A stretch of 7,944 bases of DNA, taken from Opitutales bacterium (lineage in GTDB: Bacteria; Verrucomicrobiota; Verrucomicrobiia; Opitutales; Intestinicryptomonadaceae). Below the pieces are notes generated by a model that saw nothing but the letters and a program-made list of their open reading frames with translations, made no database searches and was not told the origin of the DNA. Position 1 is the stretch's first letter, and each line of letters starts with the position of its first letter. The position numbers and the translations under genes are program-made. The stretch is from the NCBI GenBank assembly GCA_021641325.1, contig JAJXPD010000082.1, positions 1,434-9,377 of the forward strand, read 5' to 3'. Shown one piece after another: positions 1 to 6,452 of this stretch.

Positions 1-1890
1 GTAAAAACATTTTTGACCGCGGCTCTTGCGGCGGTCGCGGCGTCGGCTTCGTTCGGCGGGGAGAAGATATTTTCGTACCGTTCGTTCATGCCCGAATTTG
101 CGGCAATGAAACGCTTTGCCGACGCGGGGGTAGACACCGTCGCGTTTCTGCCCGCCAACACGACAAACTCGCTCGGCGACAGATACAGCCAGTACCCCAA
201 CATCTGGACTTGGTTCGACGAATACCATTTCGAAGTTCTCGACAAACAGTTCGACGACATTCTTGCGGTCAACCCCAACGCAAAATTCGTCTGCATTGTA
301 GACCTCAACTCGCCCCACTGGTTTACGCGTCAGGAGGCGTGGAATTCGATGGAATGCGACAGCTTCACCCAGCTTTCGAACGCGGTTTCGAACCCGCGCT
401 GGCGCAGAGAAACCGCAAAGTACCTGAAAGAATTTCTAAAACACACCGAAAAGAAGTACGGCGACAAAATAAAGGCGTATCTGCTCGCCTGCGGGCAGAC
501 CGACGAATGGATGGATTACAGCCGCTTCGCCGCGGGCAGAAACAAAACGAAGGCGTGGAAAAAGTGGCTCGCCGAGCGCGGCAAGAAAATCGTGCAGGTG
601 CCGACATTCGACCGCATCGACCACGCGACTTTCGAAGACTTTATCCGCGACCCGCAAACCGAGGGCGACATAATCGACTATTGCGAATTTTCGAGCGATA
701 TCATCGTAGATACAATCAACGAATTTTCGGGCATTACCCGCAAAATGGTTTCGCCCGACAAGCAGATAGGCATGTTCTTCGGCTACATTGTCCAGCTTGC
801 TCAGGGGAGAATGGTCTCTTGCGGACACCTCAGCTACGAGCGCATTTTCTCGTCGCCGAACATCGACTTTTTCGTCTCCCCCGGAACGTACTACGACAGA
901 AAAATGGGGCAGGGCAGCGGCTTCATGTGTCCCAACGGCTCGCGCCTGCGCAGCGGCAAGGGCTGGCTGCACGAAATCGACCACCGCACGCCCACTACAA
1001 AAGTTCCGCGCCTGAACGTCGCGGGCTTCGACTCCGAATGGAAGAATCAGGCGGAGGTTGACGCGGGCATGAAGCGCGAGTTCGCGCTGACGATGGTCAA
1101 CGGCGCATCGCTCTGGTGCTTCGACATGTGGGGCGGCTTCTACGACGCCCCCGAAACGATGAAGCTCATCGCCCAAAGCAAAAAACTGTGGGACAAATAC
1201 GCCGCGAAGAACGAGCGCAGCATGGCGGAAGTCGCGCTCATCGTAGACCCGCAGAGCGCGGTGTACGTCAACGAGACGAACAAAAAATGCAAAAAGATTT
1301 TCGTCGACATGCGCACAAAGCTCAACCGGCTCGGTGCGCCGTTCGAAGTATACTCGTTCAACGACATCGGCAAGGCGGACATGTCGCGCATAAAAATGTT
1401 CGTGTTCCCCGCGATGTTCCACCTCACGCCCGAACGTCGGGAAATTCTCGAAAAGCACGTCTTCACGCAGGGGAAAACGGCGGTGTTCCTCGATGCCGCG
1501 GGCATTTCCGACGGCAAGACGCTCGACGTCTCGCGCGTGGAAAAGCTCACGGGCTTCCCGTATAAAACGGACGGCGTGAACGCGCGCAAATACTCCGACC
1601 ACACCCGCGCGTACGTCTACGACTACGAAAAGCTCACTCCCGCCGTCATGCGCGACCTTGCCGCAAAGGCGGGCGCAACGCTGTATACCGACTTCGAAAC
1701 GCCCGTGTTCGCGAGCGAAAGGCTTGTGGCAATCCACACGGCGAAAGGCGGCAGACGCGCGATAACGCTTCCGAAAAAATACTCGAAAGTCGTGGAAATT
1801 TACAGCGGGAAAGTCGCGGCGGTCAACGCCGACAAATTCGAATACGATTTTGCCACCCCCGACACCGCCGTTTTCGAACTCTTCGAATAG
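1..1890 (+). CDS. Secreted glycoside hydrolase, GH42-like (clan A-type), start missing
   Basis: The frame is open from base 1, so the gene begins before the window. The first codons read VKTFLTAALAAVAASAS, a Sec signal peptide, so the protein is exported to the periplasm or beyond. The TTG at 13 falls inside this signal and is unlikely to be the true start; an ATG just upstream of base 1 is expected. Numbering from the TTG, residues 20-400 resemble a TIM-barrel hydrolase. Glu165 (in TDEW, codon at 505) and Glu321 (in HEIDHR, codon at 973) are spaced like the acid/base and nucleophile of GH42 beta-galactosidases. Residues about 405-525 resemble the GH42 trimerization-type Rossmann domain, and about 560-625 a small C-terminal beta domain. 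Substrate is unknown; a rhamnose-containing glycan is suggested only by the rhaB neighbour, 45 bases downstream and probably co-transcribed. Coding status is certain; the exact GH family is an inference from remembered family features. Confidence 0.85.
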   Translation, partial: VKTFLTAALAAVAASASFGGEKIFSYRSFMPEFAAMKRFADAGVDTVAFLPANTTNSLGDRYSQYPNIWTWFDEYHFEVLDKQFDDILAVNPNAKFVCIVDLNSPHWFTRQEAWNSMECDSFTQLSNAVSNPRWRRETAKYLKEFLKHTEKKYGDKIKAYLLACGQTDEWMDYSRFAAGRNKTKAWKKWLAERGKKIVQVPTFDRIDHATFEDFIRDPQTEGDIIDYCEFSSDIIVDTINEFSGITRKMVSPDKQIGMFFGYIVQLAQGRMVSCGHLSYERIFSSPNIDFFVSPGTYYDRKMGQGSGFMCPNGSRLRSGKGWLHEIDHRTPTTKVPRLNVAGFDSEWKNQAEVDAGMKREFALTMVNGASLWCFDMWGGFYDAPETMKLIAQSKKLWDKYAAKNERSMAEVALIVDPQSAVYVNETNKKCKKIFVDMRTKLNRLGAPFEVYSFNDIGKADMSRIKMFVFPAMFHLTPERREILEKHVFTQGKTAVFLDAAGISDGKTLDVSRVEKLTGFPYKTDGVNARKYSDHTRAYVYDYEKLTPAVMRDLAAKAGATLYTDFETPVFASERLVAIHTAKGGRRAITLPKKYSKVVEIYSGKVAAVNADKFEYDFATPDTAVFELFE

Positions 1891-1925
1891 CGGCGGCGCG
1901 GAATCAAATTTTAACAAAAACAGAC

Positions 1926-1930
1926 AGGAA
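1926..1930 (+). promoter_or_regulatory. Ribosome binding site of rhaB
   Basis: AGGAA lies five bases before the ATG at 1936 and supports that start. It is the only convincing Shine-Dalgarno sequence in the window. The minus-strand starts at 5205 and 6207 have no comparable purine stretch before them. No terminator lies in the 45 bases between the upstream hydrolase and this site, which fits co-transcription. Confidence 0.7.
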
Positions 1931-1935
1931 ATAAT

Positions 1936-3411
1936 ATGGCGGACAAAGTATATTTGGCGGTCGATTTGGGCGCGGGCAGCGGCAGGCTGATGGCGGGGCG
2001 TTTCGACTCCAAGACAATCAAGCTCGAAGAGGTTTCGCGCTGGGCGAGCGCGCCCGTGAAAATCGGAAACTCGTTCCACTGGGACGTCGAGGCGATTTTC
2101 GGCGAAATAGTCTCCGCAGTCAAAAAGGCGCGCTCGCTTTACGGCGACGCAATCGTATCGCTCGGCATCGACACTTGGGGGGTTGACTACGGGCTGCTCG
2201 ACGAATCCGACAAGCTCCTCAACATGCCCTACATCTACCGCGATTCGCGCACCGACGGCATGATGGATTCTGTGTTCGCGAAAATCTCCAAAAAGGAAAT
2301 CTACTCGCAGACGGGCATTCAGTTCATGTTCTTCAACACCGTCTTCCAAATTGCGGCGGAACTTGAAAAGGGCGGCAACATCGGCAGGGCAAAAACATTT
2401 CTTATGATGCCAGACCTCCTTGCGTTCATGCTCACGGGCGTGAAGGTAAACGAGCGCACGAACGCCTCCACCACACAGATGTACAACCCGTTCAAGCGCG
2501 GCTGGTCGGCGGAGATTCTCGGGAAAATCGGCGCGCCCGCGGGGATTTTCAAAAACGGATTCGCCGAATGCGGCGACACAATCGGCGCTTTGCGCCAAAA
2601 TCTGCGCGGCGAACTCGGCGACTTGAAGGTAGTGGCGGTGGCAAGCCACGACACCGCCTCCGCCGTCGCCGCAACGCCCGCGCGCACCGCGCTTCCAGCC
2701 TACATTAACAGCGGAACGTGGTCGCTCCCCGGAGTCGAGATTTCCTCGCCGATTGCGACCGACGCGTCATTTGCCGAAAATTTCACAAACGAAGTCGGCG
2801 CGGAAAACACAATCCGCTTCCTCAAAAACGTAACGGGCATGTGGCTTGTTCAGAAATCGAAGGAAGTCTGGAAAGCCCGCGGCTGCGACAAACCGTACTC
2901 CGAGCTTGAAAAGGAGGCTTCGGAAAGCCGGCCCATGCGCACGCTGCTCAACCCCGACGCGTCCGATTTCGTCATGCCCGACGACATGCCTGCGGCAATC
3001 GCCGAATTCGCCCGCAAAACGTCGCAGCCCGTGCCCGACACCCACGGACGCATTTTCCGCGCCATTCAGGAGAGCATCGCGCTCAAATACGCGTGCGTTT
3101 TCGAGACCATCGAAAAGCTTGCGGGCGTGAAAGTCTCGGAAATCAACGTCATGGGCGGCGGCTCGAAAGACGCCGTGCTGAACGCCTTTACCGCAAACGC
3201 CACGGGCCGCACGATTCTCGCCGGCCCGACCGAATCTACCGCGCTCGGCAATGTCGCTATGCAGATGAAAGCAGACGGCGTAGTTTCGAATCTGGCGCAG
3301 GCTCGCGCCGTGATTTCGGCAAGCTGCGAACCCAAGATTTTCGAGCCGTCGAAAGTCGATGCCCAACTTTGGGCTGACGCGCTCGGCAAATTCAAGGAAC
3401 GCTTCCTCTAA
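1936..3411 (+). CDS. rhaB: Rhamnulokinase (L-rhamnulose kinase, FGGY family)
   Basis: RhaB uses ATP to phosphorylate L-rhamnulose to L-rhamnulose 1-phosphate in the cytoplasm, the second step of L-rhamnose breakdown after RhaA. At 491 residues it matches the length of E. coli RhaB (about 489). Family blocks run in order: DLGAGSGR (residues 10-17, ATPase-fold phosphate loop), GIDTWGVDYGLL (77-88), YRDSRTDG, GIQFMFFNT, TNASTTQMYNP, ASHDTASAV with the presumed catalytic base Asp239, SGTWSL (259-264), NVTGMWLVQ, the glycine-rich GGGSKDAVLNAF (from 407, adenine/phosphate side) and AGPTESTALGN. All are RhaB-type rather than xylulokinase- or glycerol kinase-type. The ATG has a good ribosome binding site. 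The gene follows a secreted hydrolase and is closed by a terminator about 25 bases after the stop. It appears intact. Rhamnulokinase is very likely; fuculokinase is the main alternative and fits the motifs less well. Confidence 0.97.
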   Translation: MADKVYLAVDLGAGSGRLMAGRFDSKTIKLEEVSRWASAPVKIGNSFHWDVEAIFGEIVSAVKKARSLYGDAIVSLGIDTWGVDYGLLDESDKLLNMPYIYRDSRTDGMMDSVFAKISKKEIYSQTGIQFMFFNTVFQIAAELEKGGNIGRAKTFLMMPDLLAFMLTGVKVNERTNASTTQMYNPFKRGWSAEILGKIGAPAGIFKNGFAECGDTIGALRQNLRGELGDLKVVAVASHDTASAVAATPARTALPAYINSGTWSLPGVEISSPIATDASFAENFTNEVGAENTIRFLKNVTGMWLVQKSKEVWKARGCDKPYSELEKEASESRPMRTLLNPDASDFVMPDDMPAAIAEFARKTSQPVPDTHGRIFRAIQESIALKYACVFETIEKLAGVKVSEINVMGGGSKDAVLNAFTANATGRTILAGPTESTALGNVAMQMKADGVVSNLAQARAVISASCEPKIFEPSKVDAQLWADALGKFKERFL

Positions 3412-3435
3412 AATTGCGGTCGTTACAAGCCGAAC

Positions 3436-3473
3436 AAAAAGCCCGCGCGAATATCCGCGCGGGCTGTTTTTTT
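3436..3473 (+). terminator. Intrinsic terminator after rhaB
   Basis: A perfect 9-bp GC-only stem (GCCCGCGCG at 3441-3449 with CGCGCGGGC at 3456-3464, plus an A-T pair outside it) closes a six-base loop and is followed by TG and seven T (3467-3473). An A run precedes the stem, but it is only five long, so the signal is stronger for plus-strand transcripts. It sits 25 bases after the rhaB stop and ends the hydrolase-rhaB unit. Confidence 0.9.
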
Positions 3474-3705
3474 GCGCGTGTCGGGAGGGGCTCCAACCAT
3501 TCAGCCGAAGTAAGGCGCGGCGGACGCGCGCTTTTCTGCCGCCGCATTGCACGGAGTAGGTTTCTCGCGTGCGACTTGGCGAACCGCCCGAGTTTCCGCC
3601 CATGCCCGCGCTTTTGTCCAACGCGAGCGCGGGGTATTGCTGTTTCGCCTCTTTTTTATTGGGGTGAAATGCGCCCGCGCTCTTGTCGCCAATTTTATTT
3701 GGGCA
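3474..3705. other. Convergent intergenic segment with two GC hairpins
   Basis: I see no credible gene between the two converging terminators. Two potential hairpins are visible, each with a 7-bp stem and a 15-base loop: GCGGCGG/CCGCCGC (3517-3523 and 3539-3545) and CCCGCGC/GCGCGGG (3605-3611 and 3627-3633). A short near-direct repeat, GCCCGCGCTTTTGTC at 3604 and GCCCGCGCTCTTGTC at 3673, lies 69 bases apart. The segment is open on the minus strand in one frame, continuing antisense into rhaB, but it lacks a ribosome binding site and recognisable protein features. It could be a degraded repeat element or simply GC-rich spacer. Confidence 0.5.
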
Positions 3706-3740
3706 CAAAAAAACCGCCCCAATTAGGAGCGGTTTTGTTT
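3706..3740 (-). terminator. Terminator of the minus-strand PEP-CTERM gene, possibly bidirectional
   Basis: AAAACCGC (3710-3717) pairs with GCGGTTTT (3729-3736). After one C-A mismatch, CC pairs with GG round an AATTA loop. Read on the minus strand, the stem is followed by a run of seven U, and it lies about 18 bases past the stop codon at 3754-3756. On the plus strand the stem is followed by TTTTGTTTT, so it may also back up the rhaB terminator. Confidence 0.85.
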
Positions 3741-3753
3741 TGAAATTTTGCGC

Positions 3754-5205
3754 TTATTTGCGTCTGCGGTATGCCGCCAAGCCCAGCGCGATTGCGCCGA
3801 AAATCGCCGCGTACGTCGAGGGTTCGGGGATTTGGAAGCGGAGCGCGTATTTGCCGTATTCGGAATTGACTTCCACGAGCGCGAGCTGGTCTTTTGTGTA
3901 GCTGTTCGAGCCGTCGTTTGCGGTCACCGTGAGCTTTTCGTCATTCCACCAAGCGTTTTCGTCGAAGAAGATTGTGCCTTCAACAAAATCGGCGAAGTGG
4001 AGTTCTGCGAGAACAGGCGATGAGGTTGTGTCTTTGCTTGCGTTTCTGCCGACGGTATTGAAGTTTGCTTTCACTCCGTCGATTACCGTGATTTCCATTC
4101 TCGATGAGTCTTGGAAGTATACGCCTTCAAAGTTGTTGTCGGCGGCAACAGTGAGCTTGTTGGGGCTGCTTAGACCGCCGACGTTCGTCAGCTGTGCAAA
4201 ACCCTTTGTGTTGTCTGTGGTGAACGCGTTTTTCTTGTTGACAATAAGTTCGCCGTTGCCAGCAAAGAGAACTCTGCCCCAGTATAATATGCCGCTTGCA
4301 AGCGTCTTCGTAAGCTTGATTTCGCCGGCGGTGTCGTCAATTACCAGCCTGCTGCCACCATTGAGCCTGAGTGCGCCTGTCGCTTCAATGCTTGCACCGT
4401 CCGAAACGATGTTTTCGCCGTCAAAGTAGATTTGCGAGTTCGCGTTTGCCGTGCCGCTCTTGACTTCGGTTGCAATAACTTTTGCGCCCGCGCCCGAAAT
4501 TGTGGCGTTTCTAAGCTTCAGGTTGATTCCGTTTGTGGCAACGTAGTTGAAGACGCCGTTGATTATAGCCTTGGTATTAGCGCCATTGAACGAAAACGTC
4601 GAATTTGTGGCGTTTAACGTCGAGCCGCTTCCGATTTGGAGGAGCGAAGTATTGTTGAACGTCGTCGCTCCGCTCATCTGGTAGGTGACAGTCGAGTTGT
4701 TGTCAATAATCAACTGTACATTGTTGGTTGCCGTGAACGACGTGCCCGTAACGTTTGCGTTTGTGAGAATTTTCAATCTGCCAGTTTCACTAAGGATGTT
4801 GGTCTGCATTGAGAACGTACCCAAATCGATGTTGGCGTATGTGCTGTTGCCTGCTGAGTTTTGGAATACAAGGCTTTTGGTGTATGCGCCATTCCACGAC
4901 ATTGTGCCGTTGTTGTAGAAGGCATCGAAAGTGTCGGCAGTCGATTTGATGTCGATAATAAGCCCGAACGCGCAGTTCCACTTGCTTGGCGAACCATTTG
5001 TCGTGAGAGACCTGATTGTGTTGTCTTGGTCTTTGTTCCCGAAGAACGCTTCTGCGGTCGGAGATGCTTGATTCGGGTTGAGGACTACGTCTTCACCCTT
5101 AATTGTCGTGCGTTTTTCGTAATCGGCACCGCCGTAGATGTTGTCCGCAGCTTGCGCGCAGAGGGCGCAGAGCGAACCGAGTAGGATTGTAGCTGTTTTC
5201 TTCAT
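3754..5205 (-). CDS. PEP-CTERM sorting domain protein, Thr/Asn/Ser-rich beta-repeat type
   Basis: This 483-residue exported protein starts with a Sec signal peptide (MKKTATILLGSLCALCAQA, likely cleaved before ADN). It ends with a PEP-CTERM domain: PEPS at residues 460-463, a hydrophobic segment of about 16 residues and the terminal basic cluster RRRK. In known systems an exosortase cleaves near the PEP motif and the product is released to, or held at, the surface. Residues about 25-455 are rich in T, N, S, G and V. They alternate short hydrophobic strands with NGG/GSGS-like turns, as in autotransporter-like or pectin-lyase-like beta helices; no catalytic motif is recognisable. The ATG at 5205 is chosen because it puts the signal peptide at the N-terminus, although no Shine-Dalgarno sequence precedes it. 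It has its own terminator and is probably monocistronic. Specific function is unknown; structural or adhesive surface protein is an inference. Confidence 0.93.
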   Translation of the reverse strand: MKKTATILLGSLCALCAQAADNIYGGADYEKRTTIKGEDVVLNPNQASPTAEAFFGNKDQDNTIRSLTTNGSPSKWNCAFGLIIDIKSTADTFDAFYNNGTMSWNGAYTKSLVFQNSAGNSTYANIDLGTFSMQTNILSETGRLKILTNANVTGTSFTATNNVQLIIDNNSTVTYQMSGATTFNNTSLLQIGSGSTLNATNSTFSFNGANTKAIINGVFNYVATNGINLKLRNATISGAGAKVIATEVKSGTANANSQIYFDGENIVSDGASIEATGALRLNGGSRLVIDDTAGEIKLTKTLASGILYWGRVLFAGNGELIVNKKNAFTTDNTKGFAQLTNVGGLSSPNKLTVAADNNFEGVYFQDSSRMEITVIDGVKANFNTVGRNASKDTTSSPVLAELHFADFVEGTIFFDENAWWNDEKLTVTANDGSNSYTKDQLALVEVNSEYGKYALRFQIPEPSTYAAIFGAIALGLAAYRRRK

Positions 5206-5263
5206 TGCTGTTTAGTAGATAATTTTTGGGTTTGAAATTAAATATGCCCAAACAGGCTTTTGT

Positions 5264-5300
5264 TATAATATAGTAAAAGCACTCCGCCCCGAATTTGCAA
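5264..5300 (-). promoter_or_regulatory. Candidate promoter of the PEP-CTERM gene at 5205
   Basis: On the minus strand, TTGCAA (5295-5300) could be a -35 element. It is followed after 17 bases by TTTACT (5272-5277) and then the AT-rich stretch TATATTATAA (5263-5272), which offers alternative -10 boxes. The distance to the start codon is about 60-70 bases. A 6-bp inverted repeat (TTTGGG 5225-5230, CCCAAA 5247-5252) lies in the predicted leader. The call rests on pattern only. Confidence 0.3.
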
Positions 5301-5420
5301 GAATATTTTGGGAAATTATTATTTGCCCAAGATTTATTGAATTTGCGACTTCGTTCCAACTCAGTTCGCAATTTCTGCTTGCCAAAGGCAAGTTGCTCGT
5401 CTGCTACCCGCGCTTTCTTG
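5301..5420. other. Intergenic segment with two adjacent inverted repeats
   Basis: No gene is supported here. GAATTTGCGA (5339-5348) pairs with TCGCAATTTC (5366-5375), nine of ten positions, across a 17-base loop. Immediately after comes a compact hairpin, CTTGCC-AAA-GGCAAG (5378-5392). GAATTTGC occurs again at 5291, 48 bases away. The segment lies between the pseudopilin terminator and the promoter region of the next minus-strand gene. It may be an intergenic repeat, a protein-binding site or a small structured RNA; the sequence alone does not decide. Confidence 0.4.
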
Positions 5421-5455
5421 CAAAAGAAACGGACGCGCCCGAATGGACGCGTCCG
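5421..5455 (-). terminator. Intrinsic terminator of the pseudopilin gene
   Basis: CGGACGCG (5430-5437) pairs with CGCGTCCG (5448-5455) as a perfect 8-bp GC-rich stem. An inner CC/GG pair round a GAAT loop is possible after one mismatch. On the minus strand the stem is followed by TTTCTTTTG. It lies about 40 bases downstream of the TAG at 5494-5496. The U run is interrupted by one C, so efficiency may be moderate. Confidence 0.75.
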
Positions 5456-5493
5456 CGCAAGGAGATAAAAAAATGATTATAATCTGCCCGAGG

Positions 5494-6207
5494 CTATTCT
5501 TCGAAACCTACCGAGCTTTTGAGAATGTTGCCCGATCCGCCGCGGATTGCCTGCGCAATGTTGAACGTTCTCGACGTTTCGCCGTAGACCGTCAAGAGCC
5601 CCTGGCCCGTGTTTTCGTCGCGGAGGGAAGTGTACCATTCGACGTGCGCGTCGGTGTAGGCAATGTGGCCGCCCTCGCGCTTGAACACGCCTTCGTTGGC
5701 GTCCCACTCGCCGTTGGGCTTCAAGCCGCGCGTCCAGACGAGGGGAGTGCCCGAGGGCGCGTTGGGGTCTGTGCGGTTTGCGACGGCCCAGCTGATGGGG
5801 AAGCTTTTGAATTCGGGGTCAAGCCTCGTGTTCGAGCCTTTGCGGTCGATAACGAACTTGGGCATTGCCGCGCCCGACGAGATTTTTTCGATAACGGGGA
5901 GGTCGAAGTCGAGAATCCAGAGCTTGGGGTCGTTGAAGTCGTCAACGCCGCGGGCGAGGGCGGCGGCCCAGTCGTAGATGGTCTGACCCGTTACGATGCG
6001 GGTTTTAGTGCCCGTTTTGACATAGGAGAGCCAAGTTTTGGCGATGTTGCTTGCGCTGTTCATCGACTTAACTTTGCTGCCCGCACCCATGGCCTGAGAG
6101 AGGGCGGGATAAATCAAGCTGGCGAGAACGCCGATAATGGCGATAACGATGAGCAGCTCGACGAGCGTGAAACCTTTTGATTTTTTTATGTTTTTCATAG
6201 TTGTCAT
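5494..6207 (-). CDS. Type IV prepilin/pseudopilin-like protein (N-methylation domain)
   Basis: The 237-residue protein has a textbook class III signal: basic leader (KNIKKSKG), cleavage expected between Gly12 and Phe13, Glu at mature position 5 (Glu17, in FTLVE), and a hydrophobic helix to about residue 33. A prepilin peptidase would cleave and methylate it for assembly into a type IV pilus or type II secretion-like pseudopilus in the inner membrane and periplasm. Near the C-terminus, GGHIAYTDAHVEWY (179-192) resembles the GG-x-x-x-x-x-D-G-H-V block of the large prepilin-like families of Verrucomicrobiota, Planctomycetota and Lentisphaerota. Here Ala replaces the usual Gly after Asp186. Two starts are possible, ATG at 6207 or at 6198 (MKNIKK); neither has a clear Shine-Dalgarno sequence, and both keep the signal intact. 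It lies alone between two PEP-CTERM genes with no pilus machinery nearby. Role as major pilin, minor pilin or pseudopilin cannot be decided. Confidence 0.93.
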   Translation of the reverse strand: MTTMKNIKKSKGFTLVELLIVIAIIGVLASLIYPALSQAMGAGSKVKSMNSASNIAKTWLSYVKTGTKTRIVTGQTIYDWAAALARGVDDFNDPKLWILDFDLPVIEKISSGAAMPKFVIDRKGSNTRLDPEFKSFPISWAVANRTDPNAPSGTPLVWTRGLKPNGEWDANEGVFKREGGHIAYTDAHVEWYTSLRDENTGQGLLTVYGETSRTFNIAQAIRGGSGNILKSSVGFEE

Positions 6208-6404
6208 GTTGTATAAAGTAGAAGCGCAAGGGCGGCAATATCAATTCCCCTTGCAAGCCCGAAATAAATTGCATATGCCGATTTTTTGCAAGTCCAAAAT
6301 GAGCCGCGCCCCAAGTTTTTTCGCTTTGCCGCCGTTTTTTTGATGAAGTTCCCAAGCGTCTATCGTGGCGGAATGGCTTGCGGCAACGTATTTTTCAAAG
6401 GCAT

Positions 6405-6437
6405 AAAAAAGCTTCGGGGATATTCACCCCGAAGCTT
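6405..6437 (-). terminator. Intrinsic terminator of the pentapeptide-repeat gene
   Basis: A perfect 11-bp stem (AAGCTTCGGGG at 6409-6419 with CCCCGAAGCTT at 6427-6437) encloses a 7-base loop. On the minus strand it runs into six U (complement of A 6405-6410, the first two within the stem). It begins about 16 bases past the stop codon at 6453-6455. It separates this gene from the pseudopilin gene downstream, so the two are probably transcribed separately. Confidence 0.9.
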
Positions 6438-6452
6438 AAAATTGTACAATTT

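Noticed and set aside
13..15. TTG as the start codon of the hydrolase
   Set aside because: The four codons before it (VKTF) complete a normal signal peptide n-region, and there is no room to see a ribosome binding site; the real start is more likely just upstream of the window.
436..2649. A 737-codon open frame on the minus strand antisense to the hydrolase and rhaB
   Set aside because: It spans two well-supported genes and their spacer, has no recognisable domain or ribosome binding site, and its Arg/Ala/Val/His-rich composition is what antisense of GC-rich codons gives.
2767..3708. A 313-codon minus-strand frame running from the convergent spacer into antisense of rhaB
   Set aside because: Most of it mirrors conserved rhaB codons; the remaining part lies over two terminators and hairpins and shows no family features.
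5206..5371. A small minus-strand gene covering the leader of the PEP-CTERM gene
   Set aside because: The frame overlaps the signal peptide region out of frame, has no ribosome binding site and covers the likely promoter.
5443..6180. A 245-codon plus-strand frame antisense to the pseudopilin
   Set aside because: The opposite strand carries an unmistakable prepilin signal and C-terminal block; the plus-strand product is a low-quality antisense shadow.
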